Counted from the first letter of the stretch, positions 10,640 to 21,351 are shown. The stretch is 64,000 nucleotides of DNA from Bos javanicus (GCF_032452875.1 NC_083869.1:74084501-74148500); one strand, 5' to 3'. A program made the numbers and translations. Notes: generated by a model from the sequence alone, not told the origin.

Positions 10640-11092
10640 ACACTGCACTATGGGCTTTGACATGGTTTCCACTGGGCACAAGGTTGATCACCCTTCATGA
10701 CATTACCCTTCAGTAGCATGTAGTATTGAGTCAGGGAGAATTTTTGAGGAGTATATCTTATGTTTTCAGATGGTGGAGGGGAATATGAGATACCACCTGT
10801 ATTCTCTATGTAAAAATTTAGAAGTTTGGTCAAACAACAGTGCTGCCAAATCATAATGTAACACGCAGGTGCCAATCACTATTGAGAGAAAATAGAATCA
10901 ACTTCTCAGAGGAATTGGGGGAGGGCTTTGCAGAGCAGGTGAACCCCAAGTCCTCACCTGGTTACAAGTAGAGAACATCCATTCTACAAACAAAGGAAAA
11001 TCCCCCTGGAGGAAGTAAGACCTGAGCTGGCTCTTGCCACTAGTTTAGAACAAACTGTGGGTTACAAAGCACTGGTTCATTTAAATTTAAGT
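10640..11092. other. No recognisable feature
   Basis: Unassigned sequence between the BovB tail and a BOV-A2. Confidence 0.4.
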
Positions 11093-11100
11093 AGTGGATC

Positions 11101-11384
11101 CGGAGAAGGCAATGGCAACCCACTCCAGTACTCTTGCCTAGAAAATCCCGTGGACGGAGGGGCCTGGTAGGCTGCAGTCCATGGGGTCACTAGGAGTCGG
11201 ACACGACTGAGCAACTTCACTTTCACTTTTCACTTTCATGCATTGGAGAAGGAAATGGCAACCCACTCCAGTGTTCTTGCCTGGAGAATCCCAGGGACGG
11301 GGAGCCTGCTGTGCTGCTGTCTATGGGGTGGCACAGAGTCGGACACAACTGAAGTGACTTAGCAGCAGCAGTAGTAGCAGTAGC
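11101..11384 (+). mobile_element. BOV-A2 SINE
   Basis: Complete dimer: CGGAGAAGGCAATGGCAACC start, linker TTTCACTTTTCACTTTCATG, second monomer from TGGAGAAGGAAATGGCAACC, and a GCAGCAGCAGTAGTAG tail. The 8-bp TSD AGTGGATC occurs at 11,093-11,100 and 11,385-11,392. Confidence 0.93.
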
Positions 11385-11392
11385 AGTGGATC

Positions 11393-12566
11393 TGCACTAG
11401 CATTTTAAAAAAGTATAGAACACACTAGAATAAAAAATAATTTAGTAAAGGAAAATATAATTTCTGAAGGTTTTTGCATGATAAACAGCTAATGTAACTG
11501 TTTTCTGTGGAGCATCATAACTCTTGGTATAAGACCAGTGGTCAATTACAATCCTCACAGAGACTGAACTGTGACACTGCCCCTTGAAGGACTTAGGGCA
11601 TCATTGTGTCTCTTTGGACCTCAGGTCCCTCATCTGCAAAGTAAAGTGCTGGGATGATATTTTTATTTTCTCCCAGTTCTAAATTCTCTGATTTCTCTTA
11701 TTTTCATCTAGGAAGATGGCTACAAAACTCACACTATACAGAATGCTATTGTTTACTATTTCAGAGTATATTTTATCTGAAGTTTTCTGTCTCATGAGGT
11801 CACAGAATTAAACTCATCCTTATTGCTAATATAATAAAACGCCTTTGAAGCCAGAGATTTCATTTGGTTATCACTGACCATCAAGTGATAATTATGTGGT
11901 CAAATAATGAATTATATTATCAGCTACATAAATAATGAATTACAGAATCAGTTATTTAAAAGTGATTTTAGAGTATAGCAAATTGACTTAATCTCCTAAA
12001 TCAAGAAAGTATTCCATAGAGCTAAGTAAATTCTTCTTCTCTTTTTTAAATGATAACACATACAGCCTGGCCAAAAGATAACTACAGAAGTAGAAAATGT
12101 TCTGTCTTAGAGGTTTTTAAAGATTTGTATTAAGTTGCAGTCCTGTTCTACACAGTATGCTTGATTTTTTATAAATCCATCTTTCTCTTTTTTTCTTGAC
12201 AGCACATTTATCCATGTGCTTTTCAAGCTGAGCTTTCTAAGTGACCAGCCGTATTTACAATTTTCTAGAAAGAGGTAGAATGCAACTTCTGATTTTTGAA
12301 AGGAAATATTTTTTTGTGTAATAGAATGATTGAATGCAAGGTACTACTGATACAGTTTCTAATAACTTTCAAGAGATTAGAGAGAAAGCCATGCATAAAA
12401 AACATGGTTATCTCTCAGTTTTTAATGTTTATGCCTTAAATGAAAGATTAAAAAAAAACTAGGCTTGATATAGGCTTAGACGTTGAGGACAGAGTGAGGG
12501 AAACTGATAGCCTCACCTTTCTCTTATCTGTTGGGCTTTATCATTGATGATCAGCTAATGGGTTTC
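11393..12566. other. Mostly unassigned; possible MIR near 11,590-11,690
   Basis: GGACCTCAGGTCCCTCATCT and GCAAAGTAAAGTGCTGGGAT follow the 'cctcagtttcctcatctgtaaaatgggg' MIR pattern loosely. Otherwise this is AT-rich sequence in which I recognise nothing. Confidence 0.3.
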
Positions 12567-12585
12567 AATACTTCTCTTTTTAAAA

Positions 12586-12617
12586 ACTTGATCTTAGCCA
12601 AAAGGCCTAGAAGAGAT
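12586..12617 (-). pseudogene. Retroposed U2 snRNA 5' fragment
   Basis: The complement begins with ATCTCTTCTAGGCCTTTTGG and continues into CTAAGATCAAGT, nearly identical to the first 32 bases of U2 snRNA. The copy starts exactly at U2 nucleotide 1. It is 3'-truncated and followed by a short T/A-rich tail. Flanking TSDs are AATACTTCTCTT (12,567-12,578) and AATACTTTTCTT (12,618-12,629), with one mismatch, the second directly abutting the U2 start. U2 is the spliceosomal RNA that pairs with the branch point; this 32-base piece lacks the Sm site and all downstream stem-loops, so it is non-functional. Confidence 0.8.
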
Positions 12618-12629
12618 AATACTTTTCTT

Positions 12630-12843
12630 TTTTAAAATAGGTTGGGGGCACATCTATGTATCTGTGATGAGAATTAAGTTTTTAATGTGATGTTGCAAAT
12701 AGACATAGTTGTTCTAAACGTTGAAAGATCATATAAAATAATAAAAGAAATCTAGTGCAGAAAACAAGAGCCTGCATTACATGGTTGCTATGAATATGAA
12801 AGAAAATAGGTCTAAAATTCCTGGTTCAGGGCACATGTATGGT
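12630..12843. other. No recognisable feature
   Basis: Short AT-rich interval between the U2 fragment and a Bov-tA. Confidence 0.4.
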
Positions 12844-13060
12844 TTAGTTGCTAAGTGGTGGTTTAGTCGCTAAATTGTGTCCAACTCTTGTAATCCCATG
12901 GGCTGTAGCCTGCCAGGCTTCTCCGTCTATGGTATTTTTTAGTTGAGAATACTGCAGTGGGTTGCTATTTCCTTCTCCAGGGGATCTACCCCACCCATGG
13001 ATTGAATCTGGGTTTCCTGCATTACGGCATTCTTTACTGCCTGAGCCACTAGGGTGGCCC
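12844..13060 (-). mobile_element. Bov-tA SINE, full length
   Basis: Antisense: a tail with two related GTTTAGT-GCTAA units, the Bov-A body (GTGTCCAACTCTTGTAATCC), the tRNA-like region and a CCACTAGGGTGGCCC head. Considerably diverged. No convincing TSD was found. Confidence 0.85.
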
Positions 13061-13127
13061 CTAGTACCCAACAAGTAACATAATATCACAGCAAGTGGCA
13101 GCTATTATGATTCCTAGAGAATTTATT

Positions 13128-13395
13128 CGGAGAAGGCAATGGCACCCCACTCCAGTACTCTTGCCTGGAAAATCCCATGGACGGAGGGGCCTGGAAGGCT
13201 GCAGTCCATGGGGTCGCTAATAGTCGGACACGACTGAGCGACTTCACTTTCACTTTCATGCATTGGAGAAGGAAATGGCAACCCATTCCAGTGTTCTTGC
13301 CTGGAGAATCCCAGGGACGGGGAGCCTGGTGGGCTGCCGTCTACGCGGTCGCACAGAGTCGGACACGACTGAAGCGACTTAGCAGCAGCAGCAGC
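13128..13395 (+). mobile_element. BOV-A2 SINE, young copy
   Basis: Complete dimer ending in GACTTAGCAGCAGCAGCAGC. The perfect 12-bp TSD AGAGAATTTATT lies at 13,116-13,127 and 13,396-13,407. Several CpG sites survive (GGACACGACTGAGCGACTTC and GTCTACGCGGTCGCAC), which suggests a recent insertion because methylated CpGs decay quickly. Confidence 0.95.
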
Positions 13396-13479
13396 AGAGA
13401 ATTTATTAGAAAAAAGGGTCTTTGACTAAAACAAAACAAAAACCAAAAATAACACTTCACAGAATCCTTTCTTTGTTTT

Positions 13480-14095
13480 TCTTGTAACATAATTTCAAAC
13501 CAGAAAAGTAACAAGAATAAGAATAGTGCAAGGAATGCACATATACTCCTTACCCAGATTCATCCACTATTGTTTGTACATGCTCATTCTGTTTGCTCCC
13601 CACACCCATGTATCTTTCTCCCTGTATCAATAGAGAGTAAGTTGCATATATTATGACCCTTTGACCTGAAATACTCAAGTATTTCATAAGAATATGAATA
13701 TTTTCATACATAAACACAATATTTTCAAACATAAATTTAGCAAATTTAACACTGGTGCATGCTTTTATCTAATCTACCCTCCACATCTCAATTTTGTCTG
13801 TTGACCCAATTTTTTATGGCCTTTTCCACCTGTGAGTAACAAGGCTGAGACAGGATCATGTATTACATTTGGTCATCATTTCTGGGACATTCCCAGCCTT
13901 TCTTTGTCTTTTAAAACATGGACATTTCTAAAGAACATAGCTCCCTCCTTTCCTTAAGCAAGATGTTCCTCCTTTTGGATTTGCATGTGTTTCCTTGGAG
14001 ATCACTAGAATCAAGACCAAGACATGGAGACCTAGAAGTAGTCATCACTACTGGGTGATTTTTGCTTTCAGAAGGCAAATCTAGGTGTTCATGGA
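13480..14095. mobile_element. Ancient mammal-wide LINE-derived repeat
   Basis: AACCAGAAAAGTAACAAGAA, CCTTACCCAGATTCATCCAC, AGAGAGTAAGTTGCATATAT and CAGCCTTTCTTTGTC line up in order with an old mammal-wide repeat that I associate with L1M-type 3' sequence. The family and orientation are not certain. Confidence 0.4.
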
Positions 14096-14139
14096 GAGAT
14101 ATCCACATACCTCATGTACATGCCAAAATACATAAACAT

Positions 14140-14207
14140 TCATATTTGCATGCATATCTACATATACACACATGCACACACATGTACACACACATATATG
14201 CATATTT
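14140..14207. repeat. AC/AT-rich low-complexity tract
   Basis: Imperfect CA and TA dinucleotide runs with interspersed CATG and GCAT. Confidence 0.6.
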
Positions 14208-14610
14208 ATTCTAGAAATTATGAATTTATACCAAAATCTCTAAATCCAAACTGTCCCAAAGGTTCTTTCTTACTCCCCCCAACCATTTCATATTTGCATG
14301 TCCTTTCTCCCTAATAATTTCAACATATTTTGCAATTTGTTCAATTCCTTATGACATCTAAAATTATTTCAGAAATGTTTTGCCCATACTTTACAAGAAA
14401 CAAATCAACTGGAAAAGAATTTCAGATTTTCTTGCAATTCTCCCATTCCATCTCATCTAAGATTGAGGGTTTATGGTCAAACATCATGTTCATAAGTTAT
14501 TTTGTTAAGTTCTCTTTCTTGTTTTCCTCTTTAATGTGTTACCTCTTTAATGGCATTCATTTTAAACACATAAAACAGAGTTCCTTTTGTTTAGTTTTAG
14601 ATTTCCTCAT

Positions 14611-15710
14611 CACATCTACTTCTGCTTCACTGACTACACAAAAGCCTTTGACTATATGGATCACAGCTAAATATGGAAAATTCTTAAATAGATGGGAATA
14701 CCAGGCCACCTTATCTGTCTCCTGAGAAATCTGTATGCAGGTCAAGAGCAACAGTTAGAACTGAACATAGGACAAAGGACTGGTTCAAAATTAGGAAAGA
14801 AGAATGACAGGGCTGTATATTGTAACCCTGCTTATTTAACTTATATGCAGAGTACATCATGTGAGATGTCAGGCTGGATGAATCACAAGCTGGAATCAAG
14901 ATTGCCAGGAGAAATATCAACGACCTTGGATATGCAGATGGCACCACCCTTATGGCAGAGAGCTAAGAGGAACTAAAGATGAAAGTGAAAGAGAAGCGTG
15001 AAAAAGCTGGCTTAAAACTCAACAGTCAATAAGCTAAGATCATGTCATCCGGTCCCATCATTTCACGGCAAATAGAAGAGGAGAAAGTGAAAGCAGTGAG
15101 AGATTTTATTTTCTTGGGCTCCCCAGTCACTGTGACAGTGATTGCAGCCATGAAATTAAAAGACACTTGCTCCTTGGAAGAAAAGCTATGACAAACCTAG
15201 ACAGCATATTAAAAAGCAGAGACGTCACTTTTCCAACAAAGGTCTACATAGTCAAAGCTGTGGTTTTCCCAGTAGTCATGTATGGATGTGAGAGTTGGAT
15301 CATAAAGAAGGCTGAGCACCAAAGAACTGATGCTTTTGAATTGTGGTGCTGGAGAAGACTCTTGAGAGACCCTTGGACTGCAAGTAGATCAAACCAATCA
15401 ATCTTAAAGGAAGACAACCCTGAATATTCATTGGAAGGATGGTTGCTGAAGCTGAAGCACCAATATTTTGGCCACTTGATGGGAAGAGCCAACTCACTGG
15501 AAAAGAGCCTGATGCTGGGAAAAATTGAGGGCAAGAGGAAAAGGGGGCAGAAGAGGATGAGATGGTCAGTTAGCATCACCGACTCAATGTACATGAATTT
15601 GAGAAAACCCTGGGAGTTAGCGAAGGACATCGGAGCCTGGCATGCTGCAGTCCATGGGGTCACAAAGAGTCAGATGAGACTTAGTGACTAAGCAGCAGCA
15701 ACAACAACAA
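14611..15710 (+). mobile_element. BovB LINE, 5'-truncated 1.1-kb copy
   Basis: The copy starts in reverse-transcriptase motif A (FTDYTKAFDYMDHS, consensus-like aspartate kept) and runs to an ACAACAACAA tail. The catalytic YADD has decayed to YADG near 14,931-14,942. 15,167-15,691 keeps a 174-codon C-terminal frame (YGCESWIIKKAEHQRTDAF). Stops and frameshifts elsewhere make it dead. It may be old, given the CAA-type tail. Confidence 0.9.
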
Positions 15711-15949
15711 ATAGCATCCTTACTGATTTAATACTTTGCAAATGCAGACCATGAAAAAGCTCCAAAAAGCTCCTAAAAATGACACAAGAAGTTGTACACA
15801 GAGAAAATCACTCCCATACTATTGATACCTCACCACTACCAACCCCTTGTAGGTAGCCAACATTACTGTTTTCTGGTTTATCCTTTTTGTATTCCCACTG
15901 GAAAAGACAAGGAGATGTAGGCATGCTTTCTTATTTCTGTTTATTTATT

Positions 15950-16310
15950 TATTTTTTTACCAAGAAGTAGCATATACATATTATCCTTTTCATTTTGCTT
16001 CTTTAGGAAAAAAAGTTATAATATCTTCTGGAAATCACTCCACATTGGTTCATATAAATCTTCATCATTTTTTTTCAGAGTTGCATAGTATTCCAACATA
16101 GGTAGGTAGCATTGATTATTCTACTAGTGTGTCTATACTTGTACTTTTGGGTAGTTTCCAAATTGATGTTTTGAAAACTCAAAGAACACTGCAGCAAGCA
16201 ACATGTTGTTTGAAATGTATATTCAGGATAAGTGCAACGTTGAAGTTCAGAGTGAAGCCATGTATGTATTATTTGTTTGATATTGCCAAATTCTGTATAG
16301 ATTGTACAAC
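15950..16310 (-). mobile_element. Old L1-type fragment
   Basis: After a TTTATTTATTTATTTTTTT start come CAGAGTTGCATAGTATTCCA and GGGTAGTTTCCAAATTGATG, which match the antisense of the L1 segment encoding the MEYY motif and its upstream UTR-like neighbours. Highly diverged. Confidence 0.45.
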
Positions 16311-16738
16311 TTGGCATTCTTGAGCTGGAAGGATTATAGCATCTATAGTAACGTGCAACATCTGTGGGTGCCTCTAAGTTTGGTGCATATTATGGCGTGT
16401 TTACTGGTCTTTCTGTCTCCTACGTAGCCCCACATCTTATCTTTATAATCAAACTTATCACAACTTTTCACCTCTTGATTTGAGGGAAAGCAGTGCTGGC
16501 TGCATTGAGAATCTTTATCACCACAGTTTTGCTTCTGATTGCACAGTGGAATTTCTGTCTTTTGAGTAAGTAGGGGTTTGATCTACTTAGAACCACCATG
16601 CTACCCCACCTTATGACTGGGTCCACATCCTGAAATCAGACAATGGAACAGAGCACCAAGAGCTAAGCTTGGGGGGGGGAAAGTGTCAAGAGAGGAAATG
16701 TAGACTGCATGGTCAGAAACAAAGATTTGGAAGCAGCT
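16311..16738. other. Unassigned left flank; end probably older BovB 5' UTR
   Basis: The last part (about 16,690-16,738) continues across the inserted BovB into the EN-bearing BovB at 19,683, so it probably belongs to that older element. I cannot place its left limit. A run of nine G lies near 16,671-16,679. Confidence 0.35.
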
Positions 16739-16750
16739 ATGGAGAGTTCT
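16739..16750 (+). repeat. TSD, left copy (12 bp)
   Basis: ATGGAGAGTTCT, identical to 19,671-19,682. It flanks the complete 5'-inverted BovB insertion. Confidence 0.9.
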
Positions 16751-17460
16751 TTTCATACTGTTCATGGGGTTCTCAAGGCAAGAATACTGAAGTGGTTTGC
16801 CATTCCCTTCTCCAGTGGACCACATTCTGTCAGATCTCTCCACCATGACCCGCCCGTCTTGGGTGACCGCACGGGCATGGCTTAGTTTCATTGAGTTAGA
16901 CAAGGCTGTGGTCCTAGTGTGATTAGATTGACTAGTTTTCTGTGAGTATGGTTTCAGTGTGTCTGCCCTCTAATGCCCTCTTGCAACACCTATCGTCTTA
17001 CTTGGGTTTCTCTTACTTTGGGGGTGGGGTAAGAGAAGGTTTCTCTTACCTTGGGGGGTGGGGCTCCAGCAAAGCGCAGCCGCTGCTCCTTACCTTGGAT
17101 GAGGGGTATCTCCTCACCGCAGCCCTTCCTGACCTTCATCGTGGGATAGCTCCTCTAGGCCCTCCTGCACCCACGTAGCCACGGCTCCTTGGGCGTGGGG
17201 TTGGTACTCCCGGCCACCGCCCCTGGCCTCCGACGCGGGGTAGCTCCTCTCGGCCGCCTCCCACCCCCTACCCCGACCTCGGACGTGGGGTAGCTCCTCT
17301 CAGCGGTTCCTGTGCCGTCACAGCCTGGCACTCCCGGCCGCTGCCCCTGACCTCGGACGTGGGGTAACTCCTCTTGGCCACCGCCCTTGGCTTCTGCCCC
17401 TGACCTCCGACATGGGGTAGCTCCTCTCGGCCGCGCTTAGTGCGGGGTCGCAGCCGCCTG
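16751..17460 (-). mobile_element. Inverted 5' UTR part of the inserted BovB
   Basis: Read on the minus strand this is the 5' region of BovB: GC-rich tandem units, then ACTAGTCAATCTAATCACAC, GGTCCACTGGAGAAGGGAAT and CAGTATGAAAAG. The last part corresponds in sense to 19,690-19,760 of the older neighbouring BovB, proving the opposite orientation. The junction with the sense part is at 17,460/17,461. The endonuclease-coding stretch expected between the two parts is missing. Confidence 0.85.
16995..17455 (-). repeat. GC-rich tandem repeat of the BovB 5' region
   Basis: At least six diverged units of a GACGTGGGGTAGCTCCTCT core followed by C/G-rich GGCCGCCGCCCCTGACCTC-like sequence, spaced about 42-75 bases apart. 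It is by far the most GC- and CpG-rich stretch of the window. In the full-length element it would sit at the very 5' end, where an internal promoter is expected; that role is inferred. Confidence 0.75.
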
Positions 17461-19670
17461 TATTCTTTGCAGCCAAAGATGGAGACGCTCTATACAGTCA
17501 GCAAAAACAAGACCAGGAGCTGACTGTGGCTCAGATCATGAACTCCTTATTGCCAAATTCAGACTTAAATTGAAGAAAGTAGGGAAAACCACTAGACCAT
17601 TCAGGTATGACCTAAATCAAATCCCTTATGATTATACATTGGAAGTGAGAAATAGATTTAAGGGACCAGATCTGATAGATAGAGTGCCTGATGAACTATG
17701 GAAGGAGGTTCGTGACATTGTACAGGAGACAGGGATCAAGACCATCCCCATGGAAAAGAAATGCAGAAAAGCAAAATGGCTCTCTGGGGAGGCCTTACAA
17801 ATAGCTGTGAAAAGAAGAGAAGCGAAAAGCAAAGGAGAAAAGGAAAGATATAAGCATCTGAATGCAGAGGTCCAAAGAATAGCAAGAAGAAATAAGAAAG
17901 CCTTCTTCAGCGATCAATGCAAAGAAATAGAGGAAAACAACAGAATGGGAAAGACTAGAGATCTCTTCAAGAAAATTAGAGATACCAAGGGAACATTTCA
18001 TTCAAAGATGGGCTCGATAAAGGACAGAAATGGTATGGACCTAACAGAAGCAGAAGAGATTAAGAAGAGGTGGCAAGAATACACAGAAGAACTGTACAAA
18101 AAAGATCTTCATGACCCAGATAATCACGATGGTGTGATCACTCACCTAGAGCCAGACATCCTGGAATGTGAAGTCAAGTGGGCCTTAGAAAGCATCACTA
18201 CGAACAAAGCTAGTGGAGGTGATGGAATTCCAGTTGAGCTATTTCAAATTTTGAAAGATGATGCTGTGAAAGTGCTGCACTCAATATGCCAGCAAATTTG
18301 GAAAACTCAGCAGTGGCCACAGGACTGGAAAAGGTCAGTTTTCATTCCAATCCCAAAGAAAGGCAATGCTGAAGAATGCTCAAACTACTGCACAATTGCA
18401 CTCATCTCACATGCTAGTAAAGTAATGCTCAAAATTCTCCAAGCCAGGCTTCAGCAATATGTGAACTGTGAACTTTCATATGTTCAAGCTGGTTTTAGAA
18501 AAGGCAGAGGAACCAGAGATCAAATTGCCAACATCTGCTGGATCATGGAAAAAGCAAGAGAGTTCCAGAAAAGCATCTATTTCTGCTTTATTGACTATGC
18601 CAAAGCCTTTGACTGTGTGGATCACAATAAACTGTGGAAAATTCTGAAAGAGATGGGAATACCAGACCACCTGACCTGCCTCTTGAGAAACCTGTATGCA
18701 GGTCAGGAAGCAACAGTTAGAACTGGACATGGAACAACAGACTTGTTCCAAATAGGAAAAGGAGTACGTCAAGGCTATATATTGTCACCCTGCTTATTTA
18801 ACTTCTATGCAGAGTACATCATGAGAAACGCTGGACTGGAAGAAGCACAAGCTGGAATCAAGATTGCTGGGAGGAATATCAATAACCTCAGATATGCAGA
18901 TGACACCACCCTTATGGCAGAAAGTGAAGAGGAACTAAATAGCCTCTTGATGAAAGAGGAGAGTGAAAAAGTTGGCTTAAAGCTCAACATTCAGAAAATG
19001 AAGATCATGGCTTCTGGTCCCATCACTTCATGGGAAATAGATGGGGAAACAGTGGAAACAGTGTCAGACTTTATTTTGGGGGCTCCAAAATCACTGCAGA
19101 TGGTGACTGCAGCCATGAAATTACAAGATTCTTACTCCTTGGAAGGAAAGTTATGACCAACCTAGATAGCATATTCTAAAGCAGAGACATTACTTTGCCA
19201 ACAAAGGTCTGTCTAGTCAAGGCTATGGTTTTTCCAGTGGTCATGTATGGATGTGAGAGTTGGACTGTGAAGAGGGCTGAGTGCCGAAGAATTGATGCTT
19301 TTGAACTGTGGTGTTGAAGAAGACTCTTGAGAGTCCCTTGGACTGCAAGGAGATCCAACCAGTCCATTCTGAAGATCAGCCCTGGGATTTCTTTGGAAGG
19401 AATGATGCTAAAGCTGAAACTCCAGTACTTTGGCCACCTCATGCGAAGAGCTGACTCATTGGAATAGACCCTGATGCTGGGAGGGATTGGGGGCAGGAGG
19501 AGAAGGGGATGACAGAGGATGAGATGGCTGGATGGCATCACTGACTTGATGGACGTGAGTCTGGGTGAACTCTGGGAGTTGTTGATGGACAGGGAGGCCT
19601 GGCATGCTGTGATTCACGGGGTTGCAAAGAATCCGACACGACTGAGTGACTGAACTGACTGACTGAACTG
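17461..19670 (+). mobile_element. BovB LINE, sense part, 2.2 kb
   Basis: Begins within the end of the endonuclease domain (ILCSQRWRRSIQSAK, then GADCGSDHELL) and continues through the entire reverse-transcriptase and C-terminal regions to a GACTGACTGAACTG tail. Together with the inverted piece at 16,751-17,460 it forms one insertion bounded by a 12-bp TSD. It is the longest and best preserved BovB in the window. Confidence 0.95.
17462..19156 (+). pseudogene. BovB ORF2 reverse transcriptase, truncated and frameshifted
   Basis: BovB ORF2 encodes an apurinic-type endonuclease plus reverse transcriptase that copies its RNA at a nicked chromosomal target. Here the frame is open from the last endonuclease residues (SDH motif, GADCGSDHELL) without an upstream Met. 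The provider of the frame is a TTG at 17,570, so no natural start is visible. Counting from there: motif A FIDYAKAFDCVDH has its aspartate at residue 342, GVRQGYILSPCLFN follows, and the catalytic YADD is at 442-445 with both aspartates intact. One base is missing near 19,075 relative to the other copies (TTTTGGGGGCTCC against TTTTCTTGGGCTCC). The frame then ends after SYSLEGKL, so about 160 C-terminal residues continue in other frames to 19,650. With no endonuclease domain and a shifted C-terminus, it cannot retrotranspose by itself. Confidence 0.9.
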
Positions 19671-19682
19671 ATGGAGAGTTCT
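19671..19682 (+). repeat. TSD, right copy (12 bp)
   Basis: Second copy of ATGGAGAGTTCT. It is followed by GACAAAACATGATCCACTGG, which resumes the older BovB interrupted by the insertion. Confidence 0.9.
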
Positions 19683-20560
19683 GACAAAACATGATCCACT
19701 GGAGGAGGGAATGGCAAACCACTCCAGTATAATTGCTGTGAGAAAACCATGGACTGCATAAAAAGGCAAAAAGATATGATACCAAAAGATGAGTGCTCCC
19801 AGGTTGGCAGGTGTCCAATGGGCTACTGGGGAAGAGTGGAGTACAACTACAAATAGCTTCAGAAAGAATGAAGTGCCTGGGCCAAAGCAGAAATGACACT
19901 TAATTGTGGATATGTCTGGTGATTATAGTAAAATCTGATGCTGTAAAGAACAGTATTGCATAGGAACCTGGAAATTAGGTCCATGAATGAACGTAAATTG
20001 GACGTGGTCAAGCAGGAGATGGCAAGAATAACATCTACATAATAGGAATCAGTGAACTAAAACAGATGGGAATGGGTGAATTTAATTCAGATGACCGTTA
20101 TATCAACTATTGTGCCCAAGAATCCCATAGAAGAAATGGAGTAGCCAGCATCATAAACAAAAGAGTCTGAAAGGCAGTACTTAGGTGCAACCTCAAAAAT
20201 GACAGAATGATCTTTGTTCATTTTCAAGGCAAACCATTCAACATCAGAATGATCTAAGTCTCTGCCCCAACCTCTGATGCCAAAGAAGCTGAAGTTGATC
20301 AAGTTCTATGAAGACCTAGAAGATCTCCTAGAATTAACACCAAGAAAAGATGTCCTATTCATTATAGGAGATTGGAATTCAAAAGTAGGAAGTCAATTCT
20401 CAGAGGATGAGTCAGAAGGATGGCATCACCAATTCAATGGACATCAACTTGGGCAAACTCCAGAAGATGGTGAGGGACAGGTAAGCCTGATTTGTTGCAG
20501 TCTATTGGGTCTCAAAGAGTCAGTCATGACTCGACAGCTGAACAACAACAATAAAATCTG
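19683..20560 (+). mobile_element. Older BovB with internal deletion (host of the nested copy)
   Basis: The 5' UTR and N-terminal endonuclease region run to 20,395 (CIGTWKLGPMNERKLDVVKQ, then FIIGDWNSKVGSQ with the metal-binding GDWN). The sequence then jumps to the BovB 3' end (GAGTCAGAAGGATGGCATCA to TGACTCGACAGCTGAACAAC) with a CAACAACAATAAAA tail. The remaining endonuclease and the whole RT domain, more than 2 kb, are gone. Stops interrupt the frame. It is more diverged than the inserted copy. Confidence 0.85.
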
Positions 20561-20831
20561 GGATCACTCAAGCCAGATAATTCAGGTGGCAAAAAAGATT
20601 GGGTCAGGAGAAGTGAGGCGTGAGCTTGATAATCATCTGGAATGTAATGTGATGCATGGGACAACTGTTCACTTCACAGGAGCAGGAGGACAAGCTAGTA
20701 ACCAAGTCTATCAAGCACTTAGTATGTGTTTGGTACTGTGGTCAGTGTTTCAAATCTGTTGCCATTTTAGTTCATTCATGTTTGAGATGGGAGATGCCTC
20801 CAGTAGTGAACTTAGAATGTTTTCATTTTAG
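20277..20831 (+). pseudogene. Chimeric frame: BovB endonuclease piece plus flank
   Basis: A 184-codon frame starts in the endonuclease (FYEDLEDLLELTPRKDVLFI, GDWNSKVGSQ), crosses the deletion joint at about 20,395 and reads the BovB 3' end in a frame that never coded for the BovB C-terminus. It then continues into flanking DNA. It lacks most catalytic residues of the family, so I treat it as an accident of the deletion, not a gene. Confidence 0.7.
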
Positions 20832-21351
20832 ATATCTATTCATTTTTTTTTCAGCTTCATTCAGCTTAATCAATAACCACTGAGTGCTTCTGGTAAATTA
20901 GGAGTGATGTAGATTAAAGACAGCTTCTACCCAGCCTCTGCCTTCAAGGGTCTCTTGGCCACCACATTCTAAAGTGGGTGAGACTATTCAGACACAGGTA
21001 GTGCCAGTCCAATTTGGGCAAGGTGAGAATAGAGTAATGGTGGGTATCCTAGGAGTCCTGGGGAGCCCTCAGAGATTTCCAGAGGTGGGGGTGGTGGTGC
21101 CTGCCTGGGTCAAAAGTATGTGGGTGAAAAAGTATGAGGCAACAGAAGAAGAGCAGTGAGGTTTCAGGCAGAGAGAACACCTTCAAATCTGCAGCGATGG
21201 CCCAGAATAATGAAACAATAGGACATGAGTGGGTGAAACTGTGGGCACTAGATACCGAATGGGGGAGGAGGGCATGGAGTGATGGGCTGCACTGGGGGTC
21301 CCTTACCACCTCATGTGGACAGGGGAGGTATGCACTGTTCTTTTTGTCCTT
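20561..21351. other. No recognisable feature
   Basis: Single-copy-like DNA. Short frames on both strands have no known motif. Confidence 0.4.

Noticed and set aside
16942..17178. 78-codon plus-strand frame in GC-rich DNA
   Set aside because: It crosses the BovB 5' tandem repeat on the non-coding strand; its open length comes from repeat composition.
16995..17455. CpG island promoter of a host gene
   Set aside because: The GC peak is explained by BovB 5' tandem units inside a TSD-bounded insertion, so it is not a native gene promoter.
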